Assembly (NCBI RefSeq): GCF_007786445.1
Contig: NZ_VNJI01000008.1
Span: forward strand, 62,001 to 126,000
DNA: 64,000 nucleotides
Origin: Paenibacillus cremeus
GTDB taxonomy: Bacteria > Bacillota > Bacilli > Paenibacillales > NBRC-103111
Reading direction: 5' to 3'
Positions 17,718-25,974 of this stretch are shown piece by piece (the first letter of the stretch is position 1; each line of letters starts with the position of its first letter). The position numbers were made by a program, and so were the translations under genes. The notes beneath the pieces are model-generated. The model did no database searches. It was not told the DNA's origin and was given only the letters and a program-made list of their open reading frames with translations.

Positions 17718-18710
17718 ATGAGAGAGAGACGTAAGAGCTCGATCCTGCGGCCGTTCAAATGGATCGCTTTGCTGGTGGTTGTCGGCGGGGCCAGTGTAGC
17801 AGGATTATCGGCCGCAGGCCTTGTTCAATGGAATCCGGACAAAACGCTGGATCGGTTCATGTTCTGGAAAACGCCGGATCAGACGGCGACGGGGGCCGTG
17901 GTTCAAGCAGCGGCGGCGCCGCAGCCGAACGCGAAGGGCACCGCGCAAGCGGCGGGCAGTGAGGCGGGCAAGGACAAGGCGCAAGCCCCAGCCGCAACGG
18001 CAGCTGCACCTGCACCTGCACCTGCTGCGAAGCCAGCAGCTAATGCAAGCGGACAGCTGCTGGCCCAAGCGCAGAGCCTGATCGCGGTTAGCGCGAGCGA
18101 GCGGGCCTGGCTGGACCAAGCGGGCGCCATCAAGCTGGAGCCGGGCAAGCTGTTCTCGTACAATACATGGTTTAAAGACACGCAGAAGGGCAAGACGCTG
18201 GAGAAGAAAGAAGCGGAGCTGTCCCATCTGGCCGGCCTGCTCTATGAAACGGCGCTGCGCACGGGGATGAAGGTCGGCGATCGCTACGCCCACTCCGATA
18301 TCCCGGCTTACGCGGCCTCCGGCTTCGATGTGGAGTATGTGCAGGATCAGAAGGATTTGACCTTCTATAATCCGTTTGATTTTCCGATCACGGTTGGGGT
18401 CACCTATAACGGCGATACTCCGATCCTCACGATGAACGGTACGCCGTCCGCAAATTGGAAGGCACCGAAGGTAACGGTGAACAAAGAGTCCTTCTCGCCG
18501 GATAAGGTGGTGCTTACCGATTACACATTAGCCGGCAAGGGCGAGGTCAAACGCAGTGACGGTTTGGTTGGCCTGTTGGTCAAGGTGTACGCGGATTGGA
18601 AGAACGATGGGAAGGACGAGCTGCTGTACAAAGATTTTTACGCGCCGCATCCTGTCGTCATCGCCCGGATGCCGTCACCGGACGACATCAAGGCCACGGA
18701 ATTTAAGTAA
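17718..18710 (+). CDS. VanW-domain membrane-anchored protein at the head of the pilus locus
   Basis: About 330 residues from the ATG at 17718 (AGGAG 11 nt upstream). A basic N-terminus is followed by one membrane helix (about 13-35), an Ala/Pro/Gln-rich linker (about 60-120), and a VanW-like domain (about 150-260: KLFSYNTWF, ETALRTGMKVGDRYAHSDIP, LTFYNPFDFPITVGV). VanW proteins occur in glycopeptide-resistance clusters and in many surface-located Firmicutes proteins; the function is not known. The domain faces outward. It lies 47 bp before pilB on the same strand, which suggests a role in fitting the pilus to the wall (inference). Confidence 0.8.
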   Translation: MRERRKSSILRPFKWIALLVVVGGASVAGLSAAGLVQWNPDKTLDRFMFWKTPDQTATGAVVQAAAAPQPNAKGTAQAAGSEAGKDKAQAPAATAAAPAPAPAAKPAANASGQLLAQAQSLIAVSASERAWLDQAGAIKLEPGKLFSYNTWFKDTQKGKTLEKKEAELSHLAGLLYETALRTGMKVGDRYAHSDIPAYAASGFDVEYVQDQKDLTFYNPFDFPITVGVTYNGDTPILTMNGTPSANWKAPKVTVNKESFSPDKVVLTDYTLAGKGEVKRSDGLVGLLVKVYADWKNDGKDELLYKDFYAPHPVVIARMPSPDDIKATEFK

Positions 18711-18757
18711 CGACATCCATAGGTACGTGCAGTTAACTACCAGGAAGGAGGACCCTG

Positions 18758-20479
18758 ATGCGCATAGGTGAACTTTTCGTCATGAACGGCCTCATAAGTG
18801 AGGAGCAGCTGGAGCAGGCACTCAAGCAGCAGGTGCATACGAGAAAAAAGCTGGGTGAAATTCTGATCGACAAGGGACTGATTACGGAGCGGCAGCTCGT
18901 GGAAGTGCTGGAATTCCAGCTGGGGTTTCCGGTCGTCAATATGTTCGAGACCCCGCTGGATATGAGCACGGTGCAGCTGATTCCCGAGTCGCTGGCCCGC
19001 AAGCACTGCGTCATCCCGATTGAACGCAAGAACGGGAAAATTAAGGTGGCGATGGTCGACCCGCTGAATTACGACGCGATTGAAGAAATCCGGATGGCGA
19101 CGAACATGAACGTGCAGCCGGTAATCGCCATACGCACGGAAGTGGAGCAGGCGATTACGCGGAATTACGGCTTGAAGGAATCGGTCGAGGAACTGATGGT
19201 TGACCTGGACAAGATGGAATTCAAGGATGAGGAGCAGGAAGCGAAGGACCAAGGCTCGCCCATCGTCAAGCTGGTCAATCAGATCATCCAGTCCGCCGTG
19301 CAGCAGCGGGCGTCCGACATCCATATCGATCCGCAGGAAAAGCAGCTGCTCGTGAAATACCGCATCGACGGCGTGCTGCGGACCGAGAAGGCGCTGCCCA
19401 AGCATATGCAGGGCGTACTGACGGCCAGACTCAAGATCATCTCCAAGCTGAACATCGCTGAGCGGCGGCTGCCGCAGGACGGACGCATTCAGATGCAGGT
19501 CGACTCGAGACGGATCGACATCCGGGTTTCGACGCTGCCGACCGTGCACGGCGAGAGCATTGTCATGCGGATTCTCGATCAATCCGCGGGGATGAAGAAG
19601 ATTGCCGAGCTAGGCTTAAGCGATGCGAATCTGCTGAAGTTCGACAAGATGATTCAGCGGCCGAACGGCATTGTTCTGATCAGCGGTCCGACGGGAAGCG
19701 GGAAGACGTCGACCTTGTACTCGGCACTTGGACAGCTCAACGGCGACGACGTGAAGATTATCACGGTCGAGGACCCGGTCGAGTACCGGATGTCCGGCGT
19801 CACCCAGGTGCAGGTCAATTCGCAGATCGGGCTCACCTTCGCCTCCGGTCTCCGCTCCATCCTCCGGCAGGACCCGAACATCGTCATGGTCGGGGAGATC
19901 CGGGACGCGGAAACAGCGGAGATCGCGGTCCGCGCCTCCCTCACCGGTCACTTGGTGTTCAGCACGATCCATACGAACAGCGCGGTCAGCACGATCAGCC
20001 GACTCGTCGATATGGGCATCGATTCGTACCTGATCGCCTCCTCGCTCTCCTGCGTGGTAGCTCAGCGGCTTGTCCGCCGGGTCTGCAAGGAATGCGCGCA
20101 GCAGGTGCCGGCCCGAGACGATGAGATGAAGCTGCTGGAGGCGTACGGGCTGCACGCCCAGGAGGAGCAGAAGCTGGCGAGCACCGGCACGGGCGGCGTC
20201 GTGCGAACGACGATGTCCGGCGGCAGCGTGATGGTGACTCGCGGTAAGGGCTGCGGCACCTGCAACAAGACCGGCTATCGCGGACGGGTTGCCGTGCACG
20301 AGATTCTCGTCGTAGACGAGTCACTGCGCAGGTTGATCGTGCAGAACCGCCCGATCAACGAGCTGGAGCAGCAGCTGGCCATCAGCGGCTATCAGAACAT
20401 GATGTACGATGGACTGCTGAAGGTGCGGCAAGGACATACCACGGTAGAGGAAGTTTTGAAAGCGGTGTCGGACGAGTAA
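18758..20479 (+). CDS. pilB: PilB, type IV pilus extension ATPase (GspE/PulE family)
   Basis: 573 residues. An MshEN/GSPII_E_N domain (about 1-150; MRIGELFVMNGLISEEQLEQ) is followed by the secretion ATPase with Walker A GPTGSGKTST near 313, Asp box and Walker B NIVMVGEIRDAE near 375, and the His box FSTIHTNSA. The C-terminal zinc site is CKECAQQ ... CGTCNKTGYRGR. PilB hexamers drive pilin addition from the cytoplasm with PilC and PilM. Ribosome site AAGGAGG is strong. It opens the classical pil gene order pilB-C-A-M-N-O-T. Confidence 0.96.
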   Translation: MRIGELFVMNGLISEEQLEQALKQQVHTRKKLGEILIDKGLITERQLVEVLEFQLGFPVVNMFETPLDMSTVQLIPESLARKHCVIPIERKNGKIKVAMVDPLNYDAIEEIRMATNMNVQPVIAIRTEVEQAITRNYGLKESVEELMVDLDKMEFKDEEQEAKDQGSPIVKLVNQIIQSAVQQRASDIHIDPQEKQLLVKYRIDGVLRTEKALPKHMQGVLTARLKIISKLNIAERRLPQDGRIQMQVDSRRIDIRVSTLPTVHGESIVMRILDQSAGMKKIAELGLSDANLLKFDKMIQRPNGIVLISGPTGSGKTSTLYSALGQLNGDDVKIITVEDPVEYRMSGVTQVQVNSQIGLTFASGLRSILRQDPNIVMVGEIRDAETAEIAVRASLTGHLVFSTIHTNSAVSTISRLVDMGIDSYLIASSLSCVVAQRLVRRVCKECAQQVPARDDEMKLLEAYGLHAQEEQKLASTGTGGVVRTTMSGGSVMVTRGKGCGTCNKTGYRGRVAVHEILVVDESLRRLIVQNRPINELEQQLAISGYQNMMYDGLLKVRQGHTTVEEVLKAVSDE

Positions 20480-20528
20480 TCGTACCCTGCCGTTGTCATC
20501 AAGGGTTGAAGGTTGAGGTGAACACAGC

Positions 20529-21740
20529 GTGGCGAATTTCACATACGAGGCCGTAAGCGACAGCGGCAAGAAGCTGAAGGGCGTGCTTCGCGCCCCGAAC
20601 AAGAATGCGGCGATCAGCGAACTTCGCGGCAAAGGCTACATCATCCGCAGCATGCAGGAGAAAAAAGCGACGGCGATGGACAAGGAGATTTCCATCGGGC
20701 GGGCGGTGAAGCTGGAAGACTTCGTCATCTTCTGCCGGCAGTTCGCGACCTTGATTCGCTCCGGCATCCAGATCGACCAGGCGCTGACGATCCTGGAGGA
20801 CCAGACCGCCACGAAAAACTTGAAGGCGGCGCTGGGCGATGTCGCTGAGCAGGTGCGAACCGGGCACTCTTTATCCAAGGCGATGAGCGAGCACCGAAGA
20901 ATTTTTCCCGAGATGTTCGTCAACATGATCGCTTCCGGTGAGACAGGCGGGAACCTCGACGACGTGCTCGACCGGATGGCAGACCATTACGAGAAGGAGC
21001 ACAAGACGGTTCAGAAGGTCAAATCGGCCATGACATATCCGATCATCGTTATGATTATCGCCGTGTTCGTCGTCATCTTCCTGCTCATCAAGATCGTACC
21101 CACCTTTGCGGATATGTTCATGGATCAAGGGGCGGAGCTCCCATGGATCACCAAGTTTGTGATGAGCTCCAGCGATGCCATTGTGGAGTATTGGTGGATG
21201 TTCCTTGCCGGTATAGCGGCGCTGATCTTCGCTTACCGCGCGTTTACGGCGAGCGATGAAGGCAAATTTGTCGTCGATGCCGTGAAGTTTCGCATCCCGA
21301 TCTTCGGCATCATTTTGAAGAAGGCGGCGATTGCCCGGCTGACACGCACGATGTCTTCGCTCTTCATGAGCGCCGTACCGGTGCTGCAAGCACTGGATGT
21401 GACGGAGAAGGTCGTCGGCAACCGGGTGATGGCCAAGGTGCTGCGGGAAGCGAAGGATAGCCTGCAGATGGGCAAGCTGCTGTCCGATCCGTTCTCGAAA
21501 AGCGAGCTGTTTCCGCGAATGGTCGTTCAGATGCTGATCGTCGGGGAAGAGACGGGGCAGGTGGACAAGATGCTGATGAAGATTGCGGAATTTTACGAAT
21601 CCGATGTGGATCAAAGCGTCGACCGGCTCAAGGCTGTCATCGAGCCTCTCATGCTGCTCATCGTCTCCAGCTTAGTTGGGATTATCGTCGCGGCCATCAT
21701 GAGCCCGATGTTCAAAATGTACGATAACTTTCTTAAATAA
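20529..21740 (+). CDS. pilC: PilC, inner-membrane platform of the type IV pilus
   Basis: 403 residues with a GTG start. It has the N-terminal segment FTYEAVSDSGKKLKGVLRAPN and two GspF/T2SSF repeats (about 68-190 and 270-395), each with the typical FCRQFATLIRSG / LTRTMSSLFMSAVPVLQALD opening, and three membrane helices (near 170, 220, 375). PilC couples the PilB/PilT motors to the growing fibre. It starts 50 bp after pilB. Confidence 0.96.
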   Translation: MANFTYEAVSDSGKKLKGVLRAPNKNAAISELRGKGYIIRSMQEKKATAMDKEISIGRAVKLEDFVIFCRQFATLIRSGIQIDQALTILEDQTATKNLKAALGDVAEQVRTGHSLSKAMSEHRRIFPEMFVNMIASGETGGNLDDVLDRMADHYEKEHKTVQKVKSAMTYPIIVMIIAVFVVIFLLIKIVPTFADMFMDQGAELPWITKFVMSSSDAIVEYWWMFLAGIAALIFAYRAFTASDEGKFVVDAVKFRIPIFGIILKKAAIARLTRTMSSLFMSAVPVLQALDVTEKVVGNRVMAKVLREAKDSLQMGKLLSDPFSKSELFPRMVVQMLIVGEETGQVDKMLMKIAEFYESDVDQSVDRLKAVIEPLMLLIVSSLVGIIVAAIMSPMFKMYDNFLK

Positions 21741-21874
21741 AAAAGCTATCGCATTCAGCTTGAAAGGGGGTGAATAGAGACATGTCACAACGGTTGGCAG
21801 TTCAGCAAGGCTATGGCTTTGAAGCTATACATAATCCGCTTGAAAACCAAACTATGCGAAAAGGTGGAATTGAG

Positions 21875-22465
21875 ATGGAAATGACAGCTAAAAAACGGTT
21901 TGTAGGGTTCCGCGCACCAAAGATGTCGCTTCGTGAAATGATGAAGAATGAAAAAGGTTTGACGCTGATCGAGTTACTCGCAGTAATCGTTATCATCGCT
22001 ATCATCGCGGCAATTGCAATTCCGTCGATCGGCTCGATCCTTGAGAAGACCCGAGTCAACGCGCACCGTTCGAATGCTCACATGGCGATTGATGCAGCGA
22101 GATTGTACGTATCGAATGAAGGAGTAACGCTGGCTGGAACCGGTACTACTTTGGATATTACGTTGACTGACCTGAATGCGAAGGGCTACATGGAAGTGAT
22201 TCCGAAGGATCCGTCGAACAAAGCGCAAACTTATGATCCAGGTACGGCTTCTGCAACGGCAACCACACCTGCTACAACTTATTCCGGTGCTGGATCTTAC
22301 GTCCACATTGCAAAAGATGCTACAACCAATAACTTCATTTATTCCGTCACCCTTGTAGGCCAAGGTACTACAGCTCAAAAGTATGCAGACCATACGCTTG
22401 AAGCCAACATCGGTACAGATGGCTATATCGTTGAAACCGGAACGGCAACTGCTCCTACTCCATAA
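21875..22465 (+). CDS. pilA: Major type IV prepilin
   Basis: From ATG 21875 (AGGTGG at 7-8 nt) about 196 residues: a 28-residue leader ending in KNEKG, cleavage before LTLIELLAVIVIIAIIAAIA with Glu at +5, then a Thr/Ala-rich globular domain. That is a class III signal for the prepilin peptidase encoded at 34199. An alternative start at ATG 21782 has an even better site (AAAGGGGG at about 9 nt) and would give a leader near 59 residues. Few Cys or His; the T-rich body may be glycosylated (inference). It sits between pilC and pilM, the expected place for the main subunit. Confidence 0.92.
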   Translation: MEMTAKKRFVGFRAPKMSLREMMKNEKGLTLIELLAVIVIIAIIAAIAIPSIGSILEKTRVNAHRSNAHMAIDAARLYVSNEGVTLAGTGTTLDITLTDLNAKGYMEVIPKDPSNKAQTYDPGTASATATTPATTYSGAGSYVHIAKDATTNNFIYSVTLVGQGTTAQKYADHTLEANIGTDGYIVETGTATAPTP

Positions 22466-22477
22466 TCGCATTCCCCA

Positions 22478-22502
22478 GGCGCGCCGCCTCAAGCGGCGCG
22501 CC
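22478..22502 (+). other. GC-rich stem-loop between pilA and pilM
   Basis: A perfect 10-bp stem (GGCGCGCCGC with its complement) and 5-nt loop just after the pilA stop, not followed by a T-run. It looks like a 3' stability element or partial terminator that would raise pilin mRNA over the downstream genes. Confidence 0.6.
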
Positions 22503-22535
22503 ACCCATTAAGCATCACTGAAAGGAGTCCGCGCA

Positions 22536-23540
22536 ATGTTCGGAAAAAAAGTGAGCAAATACACCTATGGCATGCAAATTTCGGATTCGGCAGTCAAGCT
22601 GGTAGAAATCATGAATCAATCGGGACAGGTTACCGTGACCCAACGGCATTCGATTGCGCTGGATAAAGGCAGTATTAAACATGGAAAATTCATGGACGAG
22701 GAGTCGGTCGTCCGAAGAATGGAGACGATCGTGAAGCAGCTAGGGCTGCAGGGGGCACGGGTGAACGTGACCGTCCCGATGTCGAACGTCGTTCTTCGTA
22801 AATCGGTCTTTTCGTCTTTAAAAGATAAAGAGCTTCGCAATCTTATCGACGTGGAGCTGCATGGCGGCCAGCAGCTGCCTTTTAAAAACCCGATCTTCGA
22901 CTTTGTCCGCCTAGGCCCGCCAAAGGATGCCGCAGCAGCTGCTGTGGAGGAGGATGGCAAAGGCAAGAAGGCGAAGCCGTCAGCTCAGGAAGAGGTCCTG
23001 ATCTTCGCCACGCCGTCCGAGGTCGTAGAAAACTACGCCAGTGTCGTCAAACAGACCGGGCTGATCCCCATTAGTGTCGATCTTGCACCGCTGGCGCTGC
23101 ACCGCATTCTTGTGCGCCATGCCAAACAGACCGGCTCCGCGATGAAGGACCGGTTCATGCTGCTGCATGTTGAGCCGGACTGCGCTGACGTTAGCATTTT
23201 TGTCGACGGCATCCCGGTGTTCCTGCGTTCGATCCAGATCAATACGAGCTACTTTATGGATACGGGCACCGATCCGATCGCGGCCTACGGCCGCAATCTG
23301 TCGATGGAGCTCGGGCGCGTGCTGAATTACTTCCGCTACTCGGTCTCTACGGATCAAGAGGACGTGCAGCTCATTTATCTGGTGGGCGATCACGACTGGA
23401 TTCAGGCCATGCCGGCGCACCTGGAGGGAGCGTTCAGCGGGGAAATCGCAGCCTTCCCTTTAGCGGGCGTGCTGCAGAGCGACGACTCCTCCGATCACTC
23501 GTATGCCGTGCCGCTAGGCTTGGCGATGAAAGGGGCTTAA
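22536..23540 (+). CDS. pilM: PilM, actin-like type IV pilus assembly protein
   Basis: 334 residues of the PilM/ComM-type actin fold: opening strand YGMQISDSAVKLVEI, VNVTVPMSNVVLRKSVF near 83, and a second nucleotide-binding half from about 200. PilM sits under the membrane, binds the N-terminus of PilN and couples to the PilB/PilC motor. A Lys-rich loop (KGKKAKPS near 145) is unusual. It begins the pilM-N-O alignment operon, with gaps of 7 bp to pilN and 7 bp to pilO. Confidence 0.93.
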   Translation: MFGKKVSKYTYGMQISDSAVKLVEIMNQSGQVTVTQRHSIALDKGSIKHGKFMDEESVVRRMETIVKQLGLQGARVNVTVPMSNVVLRKSVFSSLKDKELRNLIDVELHGGQQLPFKNPIFDFVRLGPPKDAAAAAVEEDGKGKKAKPSAQEEVLIFATPSEVVENYASVVKQTGLIPISVDLAPLALHRILVRHAKQTGSAMKDRFMLLHVEPDCADVSIFVDGIPVFLRSIQINTSYFMDTGTDPIAAYGRNLSMELGRVLNYFRYSVSTDQEDVQLIYLVGDHDWIQAMPAHLEGAFSGEIAAFPLAGVLQSDDSSDHSYAVPLGLAMKGA

Positions 23541-23547
23541 GGGGCAC

Positions 23548-24162
23548 ATGAATACAGCGGTGCAGCGGACGCAGTCCATCGAAATCAATTTGCTGCAGAT
23601 CCGGATGGAGGACGACAGGAGCAACAGTCGCGTCATTCCGGTGCTTCTAGTTGTCATGTTCGCAACGGCGACACTCGCGATGGGCTGGATCTGGTTCAGC
23701 TCGAAATCCGCCATCACGCAGACGAATGAATCGCTCAAGAGGGTGAACGCGCAAATTAAAGAAAGCCAGTCCAAGCTGGCAACGACACCGAGCATCGGGG
23801 GCATCGCGGATTTCATCGCGCTGCCGCAAGCCTTAAGCCAGAGCCGTCCGAATGCAACGGAGGTATTAGATAAGCTGGCTCCGTTGCTGCCTGCGGCGGC
23901 GAACATGACCTCACTCTCGTTTGAAGATGGCGGCAAGATCAAGCTGACCGGCAACTTCGCTTCCTCCGAAGAAGTGATTGCATTTATGCAGGCGGTGAAG
24001 TCCTCGGGGAGCTTCAGCCTAATCTCCACCACCGGCATGACGAAAACGCCGGCCGTTCCGGATGACAAAAACGCGTCGGCCAATGCCGAAGCACCACCGC
24101 TGCCGGTCATTCAGGCGACCTTTGACTTGAAATTTACGGCGGATGCTAACAAGAAAGGCTGA
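23548..24162 (+). CDS. pilN: PilN-like type IV pilus alignment protein
   Basis: 204 residues. The cytoplasmic N-terminus contains the PilM-binding motif IEINLLQIR (PilN consensus INLLP), followed by one membrane helix (about 33-50), a coiled coil (about 55-90) and a small ferredoxin-like fold (about 100-200). Divergent from proteobacterial PilN in the outer part. Known role: PilN pairs with PilO outside the membrane and with PilM inside. Position between pilM and pilO supports the call. Confidence 0.86.
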   Translation: MNTAVQRTQSIEINLLQIRMEDDRSNSRVIPVLLVVMFATATLAMGWIWFSSKSAITQTNESLKRVNAQIKESQSKLATTPSIGGIADFIALPQALSQSRPNATEVLDKLAPLLPAAANMTSLSFEDGGKIKLTGNFASSEEVIAFMQAVKSSGSFSLISTTGMTKTPAVPDDKNASANAEAPPLPVIQATFDLKFTADANKKG

Positions 24163-24169
24163 GTGACGC

Positions 24170-24868
24170 ATGGGGGTATTTAGCAGCAGAAGAAACCAGA
24201 TATTCGCCGCAGTGGTCGCGGCACTTGTGCTTGTCATGGTCTATGTCAACTTGGTTTCACCGATTCGCGCGGAACGACTGTCCCTGGAAAGGCAGCTGGC
24301 GCAGAAGCAAAAGGAGCTGGATGCCTTACACAAGCAATCGGAGGGCGCTTCAGCGTTAGGAGCGGCGGAGCAGGTCAATCTGGTGAAGGCGCGCACCAGA
24401 GTTCCCGAGGTGCCTGATGTGGAAGGATTGATTCGTAGCATGCGAATGCTGGAAACGGTCAGCAAAATGCAGCTGGCAAGCTACAACTTTGAAATTGGCA
24501 AGCCTGAGGCGCCGGGCAAACCGCAAGCGCCAGCTCCGGCAGCCGGCAGCGGTGGGGAGGCGGCACCTGCGGCGGCGAGTCTGTCGCTCGCCGTCCCGAT
24601 CAAGCTGAACACGACTGCGAAAGGCGATTACCAGCAGGTGCACCGCTTCCTGGAGGAGCTTCAATCGTCAAACCGGCTCATGCAGGTTGATAAGCTGTCG
24701 TTTGCCATGAAGACCTCCACACCGGTCAAGCTGGAATCGCCAAGGCGCGAGATTGCGGTTAGCCTGTCGCTCGTCTCCTACTATGCTCCGGGCTTGCAAA
24801 AGTTTTATAAAACGCCGTTGCCGGTTCCGTTCACGAAGCCTGAGGGCCGGACGAACCCACTGTACTAA
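24170..24868 (+). CDS. pilO: PilO-like type IV pilus alignment protein
   Basis: 232 residues: short cytoplasmic tail, membrane helix (about 8-27), coiled coil (about 30-60) and a C-terminal ferredoxin-like domain with an Ala/Pro/Gly linker near 120-140. The architecture and gene order match PilO, although sequence similarity to Gram-negative PilO is expected to be low. In Gram-negatives PilP links PilN/PilO to the secretin; no pilP or pilQ is present here, as expected for a cell without outer membrane. Confidence 0.84.
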   Translation: MGVFSSRRNQIFAAVVAALVLVMVYVNLVSPIRAERLSLERQLAQKQKELDALHKQSEGASALGAAEQVNLVKARTRVPEVPDVEGLIRSMRMLETVSKMQLASYNFEIGKPEAPGKPQAPAPAAGSGGEAAPAAASLSLAVPIKLNTTAKGDYQQVHRFLEELQSSNRLMQVDKLSFAMKTSTPVKLESPRREIAVSLSLVSYYAPGLQKFYKTPLPVPFTKPEGRTNPLY

Positions 24869-24891
24869 CATTTTTTAAGAGAGGGGATGAC

Positions 24892-25974
24892 ATGATGAGT
24901 TCCATCGCCGAACAACCTGCTTCTGCTTCGCAAGCGTTATCGCTGAAAGAACTGCTTCGCATCTCCTACGACTCGAAAGCGTCCGACCTGCATATTAACT
25001 CCGGGACGGAGCCGCTCATGCGGCTGCACGGGAAGCTGATCAAGGTAATCGACACCGTACTGCGGCCTGAGGATACACAGCGCATGGCCAAAGAAATTTT
25101 GACCAACGAACAGCATGACCAGCTGACCAAGAAGGGCGAGGTCGATTTCTCCTTCGCTTTGCCCGGCTTGTGCCGGTACAGGGGGAATGTGTTCAAGCAA
25201 AAGCGGTCGATCAACATGGTGTTCCGCGTGCTGTCATCGAGCGTCCCCTCCTTGTTCAGCCTGAATTTGCCGGATCTGGTCCGCGAGTTCGCGCTGAAGC
25301 AGCAGGGGCTCATACTGTGTACAGGGCCGACGGGCAGCGGGAAATCGACGACGCTCGCCTCCATCATCGACTTCATCAACGAAACTCAGCGCAAGCACAT
25401 TATCACGCTGGAGGATCCGATCGAATATATTCACTCGAGCAAGCACTGCCTCGTAGCGCAGCGGGAAATCGGCATCGATACGCTGTCATTCTCGAACGGC
25501 CTGCGGGCGGCGCTCCGGCAGGACCCCGATGTGATTCTGGTCGGAGAGATGCGCGACCTGGAAACGATTCAGACGGCGATCACGGCAGCCGAGACCGGCC
25601 ACCTGGTGTTGGCGACGCTCCATACGCCGGATGCGCCTCAGACGGTCGACCGGATTATCGACGTGTTCCCGACCGAGCAGCAGCGGCAAATCCGCGTGCA
25701 GCTGGCCTCGGTGCTGATCAGCGTCTTGTCCCAGCGGCTCGTTCCCCGGATCGACGGCCAGGGGCGCGTCATGGCGCTGGAGGTGCTGGTCAACACGCCG
25801 GCGGTTGCCAACCTGATTCGACAGGAAAAAATTTACCAAATCAAATCGGTCATTCAGACGAGCCGCCACCTCGGGATGCAGACGATGGTCTCGAGCTTGA
25901 AGTCGCTCGTCGAGGAGGGCTTAATCCATCGGGATGCCGTCCGAGAATACGAAATGACCCTAGGAGAGGATTAA
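24892..25974 (+). CDS. pilT: PilT, type IV pilus retraction ATPase
   Basis: 360 residues. LKELLRISYDSKASDLHIN marks the PilT N-terminal domain, then Walker A GPTGSGKSTT near 145, Asp box ITLEDPIEYIHS, Walker B DVILVGEMRDLET and the His box LATLHTPDAPQTVDRIIDVF, all typical of PilT. Retraction gives twitching motility and DNA uptake. Its stop codon is directly followed by the start of the SLH gene, whose ribosome site lies inside pilT, so the two are translationally linked. Confidence 0.96.
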   Translation: MMSSIAEQPASASQALSLKELLRISYDSKASDLHINSGTEPLMRLHGKLIKVIDTVLRPEDTQRMAKEILTNEQHDQLTKKGEVDFSFALPGLCRYRGNVFKQKRSINMVFRVLSSSVPSLFSLNLPDLVREFALKQQGLILCTGPTGSGKSTTLASIIDFINETQRKHIITLEDPIEYIHSSKHCLVAQREIGIDTLSFSNGLRAALRQDPDVILVGEMRDLETIQTAITAAETGHLVLATLHTPDAPQTVDRIIDVFPTEQQRQIRVQLASVLISVLSQRLVPRIDGQGRVMALEVLVNTPAVANLIRQEKIYQIKSVIQTSRHLGMQTMVSSLKSLVEEGLIHRDAVREYEMTLGED

